DNA from: Planctomycetota bacterium
Lineage (GTDB): Bacteria > Planctomycetota > Planctomycetia > Pirellulales > UBA1268
Length of the DNA: 6,250 bases
Assembly (NCBI GenBank): GCA_003670825.1
Contig: QWQL01000078.1
Location: 1-6,250 of the forward strand
Direction of reading: 5' to 3'
The notes below the pieces were generated by a model. It saw only the letters and a list, made by a program, of their open reading frames with translations. It did not search any database and was not told the DNA's origin. Positions 1-5,321 of the stretch are shown here, piece by piece (the stretch's first letter is position 1; each line of letters begins with the position of its first letter). Made by a program: the position numbers and the translations under genes.

Positions 1-278
1 CGTTTGCCGACCGCGTGTCGATCTGCCTCACGGCGCTGCTCGCCTGCATCGCCACTCACTTCGCCATCAGCTTCAATCTGCCGCACGTCGGCTACCTGAC
101 GGTGATCGACCGGCTGTTCGTCTTGACCTATGCCTTCGTAGCACTCCTGGTCATGGCGAGCGCCGCGGAGTTGCTCGTGCGGAGAAACGCCATCGTCCGT
201 CGCCGGGTGAACGTCCTGGCGGCGGTCGTCCTGCCCCTCACCTATCTGGTGGTGATCGCGGCAGCCATCCTGGGGTGA
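1..278 (+). CDS. C-terminal part of a pentameric ligand-gated ion channel (Cys-loop family), 5' partial
   Basis: The reading frame is open from base 3 to a TGA at 276-278, giving 91 residues. Its pattern matches the pore end of prokaryotic pLGICs (the GLIC/ELIC family). Residues 4-25 form M2 beginning RVSICLTALL. The M2-M3 linker has NLPHVGYLTVIDRLF, with the family's LP...YLT pattern. M3 spans about residues 36-58. A short arginine-rich cytoplasmic loop (RRNAIVRRR) follows, and M4 spans about 70-90 (VNVLAAVVLPLTYLVVIAAAIL). Bacterial members have just such a short M3-M4 loop, unlike animal receptors. The extracellular ligand-binding domain and M1 lie outside the window, so ligand and ion selectivity cannot be judged. 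The protein would be an inner-membrane homopentamer. The gene ends 43 bases before the convergent mgtE stop. Another multi-pass membrane protein with a similar tail is the main alternative. Confidence 0.68.
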   Translation, partial: FADRVSICLTALLACIATHFAISFNLPHVGYLTVIDRLFVLTYAFVALLVMASAAELLVRRNAIVRRRVNVLAAVVLPLTYLVVIAAAILG

Positions 279-321
279 CCGCGGCCCCCCACCCCCGTCT
301 GACGGTGCATCGAGACGTCGT
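279..321. terminator. Convergent intergenic gap with a weak hairpin
   Basis: This 43-base gap separates two converging stop codons. CGTCT at 296-300 can pair with AGACG at 313-317 across a 12-base loop. There is no T tract on either strand. A bidirectional terminator would be expected here from the gene arrangement, but the stem is only 5 bp, so support is slight. Confidence 0.2.
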
Positions 322-1665
322 TCAGCTGCCGAGCAGGGCCAGGGCGATGCCGATGTAGATCACGATCCCCACGACGTCGACGATCGCCGACACGAAGGGG
401 TTGCTCATCAGGGCCGGGTCGAGGCCGAGTGACCGGAAGATGAGCGGCAGCACGCAGCCCACGAGCGAGCCGACCATCACCACGGAGAGAATCGTGGCCG
501 GAATCACGAGGGCATGGAGCGGGTTCGGTGCGTACGCGAGGCCGAGCAGGAAGCCGGGGATCGCCAGCAGGAGGCCGAGCATCAGGCAGACGACAAACTC
601 CCGGCGGAGGATCCGCTTCCAATCGCCGAGTGTGCAGTCGCCGGTGGAGAGGGCGGTGATCACGAGCGTGGCCGCCTGGTTGCCCGAGTTGCCGCCGCTG
701 GCGATCACGAGGGGGATGAAGGCGATGAGCCATTCATGGGGCGACTTCCAGCGGGCCAATACCATGGCGGTGACCGCGGCCGTGGCGAACAGGATCGTCA
801 GCCAGATGCCCCGCTTCCAGGTCATCGAGACGAGGGCTGCCTCCAGGTAGCCCTCGCCGAGCGGGGCGATGGCGGCGATCCGCTGGGCGTCGTCGGTGGC
901 TTCCTGTCGCACGGCGTCGAGCACGTCGTCGTGGGTGACGATGCCCACCAGCCGGCCGCGGTCGTCGATCACCGGGATGGCGATGAAGTCGAAGCGGGCG
1001 AGCTGTTCCACCACCCGCTCCCGAGGCTCCTCGACGCGGACGGCGATCACGTCCTTCTGCATCAGCTCGGCGACGAGGCTCGTCGGCCGGGCGAGGATCA
1101 GGTCGCGGAGCGAGACGAATCCGAGCAGCCTCCGCTCCGCGTCGAGCACGTAGATGTAGTAGATCGATTCGCTGTTGGGGGCCTGGAAGCGGAGCCGGGC
1201 GATCGCCTCGCCAGCCGTGATCTCGGCCGGGAGCGAGGCGTATTCCGTCGTCATCATCGACCCGGCGGAACCCTCCGGGCAGGAGAGCAGCATCCGGATG
1301 TCGTGCCGTTCGGCCTTGGCGACCAGCGGCAGGATCTCCTCGACGAACTCGGGGTCGAGGTCGCGAAGCAGGTCGTCGCGGCTGTCGGGTGCCATCCACT
1401 CCAAGAGCGCGCCGAGGTGGGGCCGGTCGGCCACCATGAAGAGGTCCACCTGCCGGGGCAGCGGGTAGTAGGGAAAGATCTCGGCCTGTCGATCCACCGG
1501 CACGGCGTCGAGCAGCCGCCAGATCTCAGCGTTGTCCAGCCCCTCGGAAAACTCTGCCACGGTCGCGGGGTGGAGTTCCTCCGCCACCTCGCGGAGCCCC
1601 GCCGTGTCGTGTTCGGCGAGCATCAGCCGCAGTTCGGGGAGCAGGATGGGATTGGCGGTGGGCAT
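322..1665 (-). CDS. mgtE: MgtE-family magnesium channel/transporter, complete
   Basis: This 447-residue protein is about the usual MgtE length (roughly 450). MgtE is a homodimeric inner-membrane Mg2+ channel gated by cytoplasmic domains that sense Mg2+. The order fits the family: an acidic helical MgtE_N domain at about 1-130; two CBS domains at about 137-199 and 200-255 (second one LMQKDVIAVRV...IPVIDD); then a plug-like helix and five membrane segments at about 286-305, 312-338, 357-377, 386-412 and 422-446. The signature GGNSGNQ lies at 324-330 in TM2. TM5 has NPFVSAIVD, with Asp430 at the position of the conserved pore aspartate. I chose the ATG at 1665 because it directly precedes the family's N-terminal helix; the same frame is open to 2070, but that extension is proline/arginine-rich and antisense to the cytochrome gene. 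No Shine-Dalgarno sequence is evident. The 86-base upstream gap is too short for an M-box Mg2+ riboswitch ahead of this start. Confidence 0.96.
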   Translation of the reverse strand: MPTANPILLPELRLMLAEHDTAGLREVAEELHPATVAEFSEGLDNAEIWRLLDAVPVDRQAEIFPYYPLPRQVDLFMVADRPHLGALLEWMAPDSRDDLLRDLDPEFVEEILPLVAKAERHDIRMLLSCPEGSAGSMMTTEYASLPAEITAGEAIARLRFQAPNSESIYYIYVLDAERRLLGFVSLRDLILARPTSLVAELMQKDVIAVRVEEPRERVVEQLARFDFIAIPVIDDRGRLVGIVTHDDVLDAVRQEATDDAQRIAAIAPLGEGYLEAALVSMTWKRGIWLTILFATAAVTAMVLARWKSPHEWLIAFIPLVIASGGNSGNQAATLVITALSTGDCTLGDWKRILRREFVVCLMLGLLLAIPGFLLGLAYAPNPLHALVIPATILSVVMVGSLVGCVLPLIFRSLGLDPALMSNPFVSAIVDVVGIVIYIGIALALLGS

Positions 1666-1751
1666 GGTGGGCGGGAGCTCGGGCCGGGCGACGGCCAGGG
1701 GACGCGAAGGGCCTATACTGCGGCGGGATCGACCGTGCGGCCAAGTATGCC
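1666..1751. promoter_or_regulatory. Divergent promoter region between mgtE and the cytochrome gene
   Basis: These 86 bases lie between two divergent start codons, so both promoters should fall here or in the flanking coding ends. On the plus strand TATACT at 1714-1719 is a good -10 match, 33 bases before the cytochrome ATG. I see no convincing -35 at a 16-18 base spacing. On the minus strand only weak candidates appear, such as CATACT read from 1748 to 1743. Neither start has a clear Shine-Dalgarno sequence. No inverted repeat stands out. Confidence 0.4.
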
Positions 1752-3164
1752 ATGAACCCCATCGGAATCGAGCAACGTCGTCGGTTTCAACGCGACGCCT
1801 GGCGGACGTGCCTCCTGGGGGCGTTCGTCGCGGCAGCGGTCGTGTGTCGCGGCGAGGCAGCGGTGCCGCGTGCGGAGCAGGCCGATCGCGGTCTGGAACT
1901 GCTGCTCTCGAAGGCGTACCTGCCGGCCGATTTTGATCAGGAGGTGTTTGACGACCTCTGGACGACCTGGGAAATGCCGCTGCGTTCGCGTGCCGAGCGG
2001 GCCCCCGTGGAGCAGCGACGGCGAATGGCCATGGAGCGATATGGGCTTGTGCCGCATCCTCGTGACCCATCGAGGTCGATGCAGTACGTGGTCGATGCCG
2101 AAGGGCGGTGGGTGATGAGCTGCCTCGCCTGCCATCAGGGGCAGGTTCGCGGCACTGCGATCCCCGGCGTGCCCAACACGAGCTATGCCTTGGAGACGCT
2201 CACCGAAGAGGTGCGGCTCGTGAAGGTGCAGCAGCGGAAGGCCTTCAGTCACATGGACGTGGGGTCGTTGCTCCTGCCGCTGGGCACAACCAACGGCACG
2301 ACCAACGCCGTGATCTTCGGCGTCGCCCTGATGCGGCACCGCAACCCTGACCTCTCGATCGTGCAGAGGCCGCCGCGGTTCGACCTCGTGCACCACGACA
2401 TGGACGCGCCGGCCTGGTGGCACTACTCACGGAGGAAGAGCCTCTACGCCGACGGTTTCGCTCCCAAAGGGCACCGGATCCTGATGCAGTTTCTGCTCGT
2501 CAAGGAGAACGGCCCGGAAAAGTTTCAGGAGTGGGAAGATGACTTTCGCGGGATTGAGTCGTGGATCGAATCGCTCGAGCCGCCGCCGTGGACGGGCGGA
2601 ATCGACCTCGGCCTCGCCGACCGTGGCAGGGCGGTCTTCGCGGAGCACTGCGGCTCGTGCCACGGCACCCATGGCCCCGACGGCGTCTATCCGGATCGCA
2701 TCGTGCCGATCGAGGAGGTGGGCACCGACCGCGTGCGGCTCGATTCCCTGACGGCGCAGGAGCGGGGCCAGCTCAACGATAGCTGGTTTGGCCACTACGG
2801 CAGCGACGCGGTTGGCATGAAAGACCGCGAGTCGCCGACCGGCTACGTCGCCCCGTCGCTCGACGGCATCTGGGCCTCGGCGCCGTACTTTCACAATGGC
2901 TCGGTGCCTACGCTCTGGCACGTGCTGCATCCCGGTGAGCGGCCGACCGTCTGGCGGCGCACGCCGTCGGGCTACGACGATGCCCGCGTGGGGCTCGAGG
3001 TGGAGGAACTGGCCGAGATGCCGCCGGGCCGGCTCCGCTCGTCTGACCGCCGCACGTTCTTCGACACCCGCAAGACTGGCAAGTCTGCCGCCGGCCACGA
3101 CTTCCCCGATGCTCTCACGGAGGATGAGAAAACGGTCGTCCTGGAGTATCTCAAGACGCTCTGA
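1752..3164 (+). CDS. Exported di-haem cytochrome c, RoxA/cytochrome-c-peroxidase-like
   Basis: The product has 470 residues. The N-terminus looks like a Sec signal peptide: an arginine-rich n-region (about 1-18), a hydrophobic core CLLGAFVAAAVVC (20-32) and an Ala-rich cleavage region near GEAAV (34-38), so it should be periplasmic. Two covalent haem c sites are visible: CLACH at 124-128 and CGSCH at 300-304. After the first comes an IPGVPNTSYALETL stretch. After the second comes APYFHNGSVPTLWHVL (about 377-392), then FDTRKTGKSAAGHDFPDALTEDEK and EYLKTL at the end. This layout is shared by RoxA-type rubber dioxygenases and related di-haem cytochromes of the bacterial cytochrome c peroxidase group. 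I infer periplasmic electron transfer or an oxidase/peroxidase role; the substrate is unknown. Rubber cleavage should not be assumed. It is transcribed away from mgtE and stands 248 bases before thiC, so it is probably a single transcription unit. The ATG at 1752 is the only start giving a signal peptide. Confidence 0.87.
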   Translation: MNPIGIEQRRRFQRDAWRTCLLGAFVAAAVVCRGEAAVPRAEQADRGLELLLSKAYLPADFDQEVFDDLWTTWEMPLRSRAERAPVEQRRRMAMERYGLVPHPRDPSRSMQYVVDAEGRWVMSCLACHQGQVRGTAIPGVPNTSYALETLTEEVRLVKVQQRKAFSHMDVGSLLLPLGTTNGTTNAVIFGVALMRHRNPDLSIVQRPPRFDLVHHDMDAPAWWHYSRRKSLYADGFAPKGHRILMQFLLVKENGPEKFQEWEDDFRGIESWIESLEPPPWTGGIDLGLADRGRAVFAEHCGSCHGTHGPDGVYPDRIVPIEEVGTDRVRLDSLTAQERGQLNDSWFGHYGSDAVGMKDRESPTGYVAPSLDGIWASAPYFHNGSVPTLWHVLHPGERPTVWRRTPSGYDDARVGLEVEELAEMPPGRLRSSDRRTFFDTRKTGKSAAGHDFPDALTEDEKTVVLEYLKTL

Positions 3165-3199
3165 TACGGCTCTTGTGCGGGCCGCGGGGTCTGCGGGTC

Positions 3200-3329
3200 G
3201 GGTTTGCCTGTGCCGTGTCGCCGGACGTTCGTTGCGGGCATCGTGGCCACCGCTCTCTGCACGCCGGCTGCGCTCCGCCATCCTGGCTCCGCTGGCCGCC
3301 GAGCCCGGCTCCTCGGCACAGGCAACCCC
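3200..3329. repeat. Long imperfect inverted repeat (REP/MITE-like) upstream of thiC
   Basis: The left arm, GGGTTTGCCTGTGCCG at 3200-3215, matches the reverse complement of 3314-3329 (GGGGTTGCCTGTGCCG as read on the minus strand) at 15 of 16 positions. Pairing continues inwards less perfectly: 3216-3226 against 3303-3313 matches at 7 of 11, including a GCCGG/CCGGC block. The loop is 76 bases and contains near-repeats of its own (CTGCGCTCCGC at 3268-3278 and CTGGCTCCGC at 3283-3292). The stretch lies wholly between the cytochrome stop and thiC and has no credible coding frame. It could be a dispersed intergenic repeat or a structured transcribed leader; nothing in this window shows a second copy. 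Confidence 0.6.
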
Positions 3330-3355
3330 TCGTCATCTCCACGGGGCAAGAATTT

Positions 3356-3364
3356 TGCTACTCT
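3356..3364 (+). promoter_or_regulatory. Candidate extended -10 element for thiC
   Basis: TGCTACTCT resembles an extended -10 (TGn followed by TAnnnT) and lies in the only A/T-rich patch of the gap, beside GCAAGAATTTTGC at 3346-3358. Transcription would begin near 3371, leaving a leader of about 40 bases before the ATG. No good -35 is visible, which an extended -10 can tolerate. This is a weak call. Confidence 0.3.
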
Positions 3365-3370
3365 TGTGCG

Positions 3371-3400
3371 GCTGCCCGGCAGGTCCGCAGCTGCCCTTTT
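3371..3400 (+). promoter_or_regulatory. Attenuator-like overlapping stems just before the thiC ribosome site
   Basis: GGCAG at 3378-3382 can pair with CTGCC at 3391-3395 (8-base loop) and is followed by CTTTT at 3396-3400, like a small intrinsic terminator. An exclusive alternative is GCTGC at 3371-3375 pairing with GCAGC at 3387-3391 (11-base loop). The two stems cannot coexist because they share base 3391 and enclose one another. The stems are only 5 bp. The structure would lie within four bases of the GGAG, so it might affect either termination or ribosome access. Confidence 0.3.
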
Positions 3401-3404
3401 GGAG
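3401..3404 (+). promoter_or_regulatory. Shine-Dalgarno sequence of thiC
   Basis: GGAG lies 8 bases before the ATG at 3413, a normal spacing. It helps decide the start: an out-of-frame ATG at 3405 immediately follows the GGAG and is too close to be used, while the frame upstream of 3413 has no family-like residues. It is the clearest ribosome site in the window. Confidence 0.75.
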
Positions 3405-3412
3405 ATGAATGC

Positions 3413-4756
3413 ATGACCCAGCTCGAAGCCGCCCGTGCCAACGAGATCACGCCCGAGATGAAGTTCGTCGCCCAGCGCGAGGATCTTTCCGTGGAGCTGG
3501 TCAGGAGCGAGGTCGCCCGGGGCCGGATGGTGATTCCCGCCAACACCGTGCACCTCACCAAGCGGCTCGAGCCGATGGCAATCGGTATTGCCGCCCTCAC
3601 CAAGATCAACGCCAACATCGGCAATTCGGCGGTGACCAGCGACGAGCAGACGGAGCTGGAGAAGCTTCACATGGCCGTCCATCACGGCGCCGACACGGTG
3701 ATGGACCTCTCCACCGGGAAAAACATCGACACGATTCGGCAGGCGATCATCGATGCTTCGCCCGTGCCGATCGGCACCGTGCCGATCTATCAGATGCTCG
3801 AGGAACTCGGCGGCGACATCGACGACATGAAGCCCCAGCACTTCCTGGACATGTGCGAGAAGCAGGCCAGGCAGGGGGTCGACTACATGACCGTTCACGC
3901 CGGCCTGCTCCAGGAGCACCTCCATCTCACGATGGGCCGGCTCACTGGGATCGTCAGCCGGGGCGGTTCGCTGATCGCCCGCTGGATGATGACCCACAAG
4001 CAGCAGAATCCCCTCTACACGCACTTCGAGGATCTCTGCGACATCTTTCGCGAGTACGACGTGACCTGGAGCCTCGGCGACGGCCTGCGGCCGGGCAGCA
4101 TCGCCGACGCCAGCGACGAGGCCCAGTTTGCCGAACTCCACGTGCTTGGCGAGCTCACGCGGCGGGGCTGGAAGAAGGGCTGCCAGGTGATGGTGGAGGG
4201 GCCCGGCCACGTGCCGATGGACCAGATCGACATGAACGTGAAGCGGCAGATGGAGGAGTGCGACGAGGCGCCGTTTTACGTGCTCGGCCCGCTCGTCACC
4301 GACATCGCCCCCGGCTACGACCACATCACCAGCGCCATCGGGGCGGCGCTTGCCGGTTGGAGCGGCGCGGCGATGCTCTGTTACGTGACGCCCAAGGAGC
4401 ACCTCGGCTTGCCCGACGCGGAAGACGTCAAGCAGGGCGTGATCGCCTACAAGATCGCGGCCCACGCCGCCGACCTCGCCCGGCACCGGAAGAACGCCCG
4501 CGTGCGAGACGACGCTTTGTCACGAGCCCGGTTTGCCTTCGACTGGAACGAGCAGTTCCGGCTGTCGCTCGACCCCGAGACCGCGCGGAAGTACCACGAC
4601 GAGACGCTGCCGCAGGACACGTTCAAGAGTGCGCATTTCTGTAGCATGTGCGGGCCGAAGTACTGCTCGATGAAGATCTCACAGGACATCCGCGACATGG
4701 CGGCAGCAGAAGCTGCCGCCATGGCAAGCGAGCCGGTCGCGATCCAGTTGCCCTGA
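3413..4756 (+). CDS. thiC: Phosphomethylpyrimidine synthase ThiC, complete, short form
   Basis: ThiC converts aminoimidazole ribotide (AIR, from purine synthesis) to HMP phosphate, the pyrimidine half of thiamine, by a complex radical-SAM reaction in the cytoplasm. The 447-residue product covers the catalytic barrel seen across the family: NANIGNSAVTSDEQTELEKL (from 67), TVMDLSTG (95-102), VMVEGPGHVPMDQ (259-271) and PLVTDIAPGYDHITSAIG (293-310). The C-terminal iron-sulphur motif CSMCGPKYC has Cys410, Cys413 and Cys418 in the family's CX2CX4C spacing. The protein lacks the extra N-terminal domain of the roughly 600-residue enterobacterial and Bacillus forms, so it is the short version known from archaea, cyanobacteria and others. 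The start is set by the GGAG at 3401-3404. No other thi gene is in the window. The 248-base leader is structured, but I find no TPP riboswitch core in it. The last codons form a strong hairpin, listed separately. Confidence 0.98.
   Translation: MTQLEAARANEITPEMKFVAQREDLSVELVRSEVARGRMVIPANTVHLTKRLEPMAIGIAALTKINANIGNSAVTSDEQTELEKLHMAVHHGADTVMDLSTGKNIDTIRQAIIDASPVPIGTVPIYQMLEELGGDIDDMKPQHFLDMCEKQARQGVDYMTVHAGLLQEHLHLTMGRLTGIVSRGGSLIARWMMTHKQQNPLYTHFEDLCDIFREYDVTWSLGDGLRPGSIADASDEAQFAELHVLGELTRRGWKKGCQVMVEGPGHVPMDQIDMNVKRQMEECDEAPFYVLGPLVTDIAPGYDHITSAIGAALAGWSGAAMLCYVTPKEHLGLPDAEDVKQGVIAYKIAAHAADLARHRKNARVRDDALSRARFAFDWNEQFRLSLDPETARKYHDETLPQDTFKSAHFCSMCGPKYCSMKISQDIRDMAAAEAAAMASEPVAIQLP
4696..4723. 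repeat. Perfect 12-bp hairpin inside the 3' end of thiC
   Basis: CATGGCGGCAGC at 4696-4707 is followed by the loop AGAA and then its exact reverse complement GCTGCCGCCATG at 4712-4723. It encodes the alanine-rich MAAAEAAAMA near the ThiC C-terminus, ending 33 bases before the end of the stop codon. No T tract follows, so it is not a standard terminator. It may stabilise the mRNA 3' end or simply reflect alanine-codon repetition. Confidence 0.8.
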
Positions 4757-4765
4757 CATCGTCGT

Positions 4766-4787
4766 GGCTTGCGGAGCTACCGCAGCC
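4766..4787. terminator. Candidate bidirectional hairpin between thiC and the convergent small gene
   Basis: GGCTTGCGG at 4766-4774 pairs with CCGCAGCC at 4780-4787 with one bulged T and a 5-base loop. It starts 9 bases after the thiC stop, and its loop and right arm overlap the stop of the minus-strand gene (4777-4779). The position between converging genes suits a terminator, but there is no T tract on either strand. Confidence 0.35.
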
Positions 4788-5079
4788 CTGCCAGCCGCAG
4801 CGCCCACTGGGGAATCCAGTGTGGTGTTGGGAGCACGGGGAACTCACCAATCCCGCCGATCCGCAGCCTCACCGCCACCTGACCCCGAGAAAGTATCTTA
4901 AGCCCACCCTTGAGAGATGGGAGTTGCTTTCGCAACCGCCAGGCCGAACTCACGGAATCCACGGTCAGGCAGATCCCCAAGTCATCAGCCGTAATCGTGA
5001 TTGGACGCCCATCGACAGTGCCACTGAGTTGGCCCTCGACGTGCAACCGCCCCGTCGGAGTCTGTCCGGAGGCGGCCAT
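4777..5079 (-). CDS. Small conserved-looking protein of unknown function (downstream member of a pair)
   Basis: I do not recognise this 100-residue product. Using the ATG at 5079, it reads MAASGQTPTGRLHVEGQLSG, then TVDGRPITITADDLGICLTVD with a beta-strand pattern, then a basic helix-like SSAWRLRKQLPSLKGGLKIL, and ends VAVRLRIGG...FPVLPTPHWIPQWALRLAGLR. There is no signal peptide or membrane segment, so it is probably cytoplasmic or surface-associated. An alternative ATG at 5142 would give 121 residues overlapping the upstream gene by 52 bases; I prefer 5079 because the extra residues (MDSAWHAEDSHPRF...) look like read-through of the other frame. The ATG at 5079 starts 11 bases after the upstream stop, with only a poor ribosome site (GAAAGA), which suggests translational coupling. 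A third possibility is that it is the second half of one 171-residue protein made by a -1 frameshift at 5097-5103. The base composition is less GC-rich than thiC or mgtE. Confidence 0.6.
   Translation of the reverse strand: MAASGQTPTGRLHVEGQLSGTVDGRPITITADDLGICLTVDSVSSAWRLRKQLPSLKGGLKILSRGQVAVRLRIGGIGEFPVLPTPHWIPQWALRLAGLR
5047..5075 (-). other. Stem-loop at the start of the downstream small gene
   Basis: Read on the minus strand, CCGCCTC (5075-5069) pairs with GGGGCGG (5053-5047), with one G-U wobble. Inside it CGGA (5068-5065) pairs with TCCG (5059-5056) around the loop CAGAC, with an AC bulge (5055-5054). The stem opens one base after the ATG at 5079-5077. In mRNA it could restrain initiation unless the upstream gene is being translated, or act as a distant frameshift stimulator. 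Confidence 0.45.
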
Positions 5080-5090
5080 AAGCGAGTCTT

Positions 5091-5291
5091 TCACGTGCCC
5101 AAATCGCGGGTGCGAATCTTCAGCGTGCCATGCAGAATCCACTCGGCGTAGGTCACTGACGGACCGGTTCCACTCGGGATTTTCACGTGCATGTTTTCGA
5201 ACTCATACGTGATCTCGGCCTTCCGGCCAGTTAGGCGATCGTAGAGCCCAATTGCAAGGTCAGACCAGTCGAGATGGTTTTCATTGGCCAT
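5091..5291 (-). CDS. Small conserved-looking protein of unknown function (upstream member of a pair)
   Basis: I do not recognise this 66-residue product. It begins MANENHLDWSDLAIGLYDRL, an amphipathic helix-like start. TGRKAEITYEFENMHVKIPS and AEWILHGTLKIRTRD then alternate like beta strands. It has no signal peptide, membrane segment, cysteine or metal motif. The ATG at 5291 is supported by AGGAA (minus strand, 5305-5301), 9 bases upstream, and by a candidate promoter behind it. The frame stops at TGA 5093-5091, two codons after T TTG GGC, a heptamer of the X XXY YYZ type in the correct phase. Shifting back one base there would run straight into the frame of the downstream small gene. So this is either an independent small gene in a two-gene operon, the first half of a recoded or mutated longer gene, or a sequencing-error split. 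The codons look coding throughout. The function cannot be inferred. Confidence 0.65.
   Translation of the reverse strand: MANENHLDWSDLAIGLYDRLTGRKAEITYEFENMHVKIPSGTGPSVTYAEWILHGTLKIRTRDLGT
5097..5103 (-). other. Slippery-type heptamer T TTG GGC at the end of the upstream small gene
   Basis: Read on the minus strand, the zero-frame codons GAT TTG GGC contain T TTG GGC, which has the X XXY YYZ form needed for tandem -1 slippage to TTT GGG. The zero frame stops one codon later (ACG TGA). The -1 frame continues as H V K D S L M A A S G and stays open to 4777. A fusion would have 65 + 106 = 171 residues. The nearest strong stem starts 21 bases downstream, farther than the usual 5-9, so support is from sequence pattern only. 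Confidence 0.3.
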
Positions 5292-5321
5292 GGCGTGCGG
5301 TTCCTATGAGGGTGCAGGCAT

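Larger units (their letters stand above)
3170..3371 (+). repeat. 11-base direct repeat bracketing the thiC upstream region
   Basis: CTCTTGTGCGG occurs exactly at 3170-3180 and again at 3361-3371, in the same orientation. The two copies flank the long inverted repeat described separately, 19 bases outside its left arm and 31 bases outside its right arm. The geometry recalls a small inserted element with duplicated ends, but the inverted repeats do not abut the direct repeats as they would in a textbook MITE. The second copy overlaps the candidate thiC -10 region. Confidence 0.5.

Noticed and set aside
1666..1751. M-box magnesium riboswitch ahead of mgtE
   Set aside because: The gap to the divergent gene is only 86 bases and shows no fitting structure; a leader would have to extend into the cytochrome gene.
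514..1755. Long plus-strand open frame opposite mgtE (413 residues)
   Set aside because: It is a GC-rich antisense shadow, full of Gly, His, Asp and Arg runs with no family pattern; mgtE is certain on the other strand.
1666..2070. N-terminal extension of MgtE in the same open frame
   Set aside because: The extension is rich in Pro, Arg and Ala and lies antisense to the cytochrome gene. The ATG at 1665 gives the normal MgtE N-terminus and length.
3346..3358. GCAAGAATTTTGC palindrome as an operator
   Set aside because: The arms are only 4 bases around a 5-base A/T-rich centre; this is readily explained by chance in the promoter-like patch.
3165..3412. TPP (THI-box) riboswitch upstream of thiC
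   Set aside because: I looked for the CUGAGA and ACCUGAU...GG cores and found neither; the paired arms present do not match the TPP architecture.
2972..4486. Long minus-strand open frame opposite thiC and the cytochrome end (504 residues)
   Set aside because: It is His/Val/Gly-rich, typical of the reverse of GC-rich coding DNA, spans two unrelated plus-strand genes and the gap between them, and has no recognisable domain.
4910..5212. Plus-strand open frame opposite the small-gene pair (100 residues)
   Set aside because: It is serine/arginine/cysteine-rich with no structural pattern; the minus-strand frames have a ribosome site, a candidate promoter and regular strand/helix patterns.
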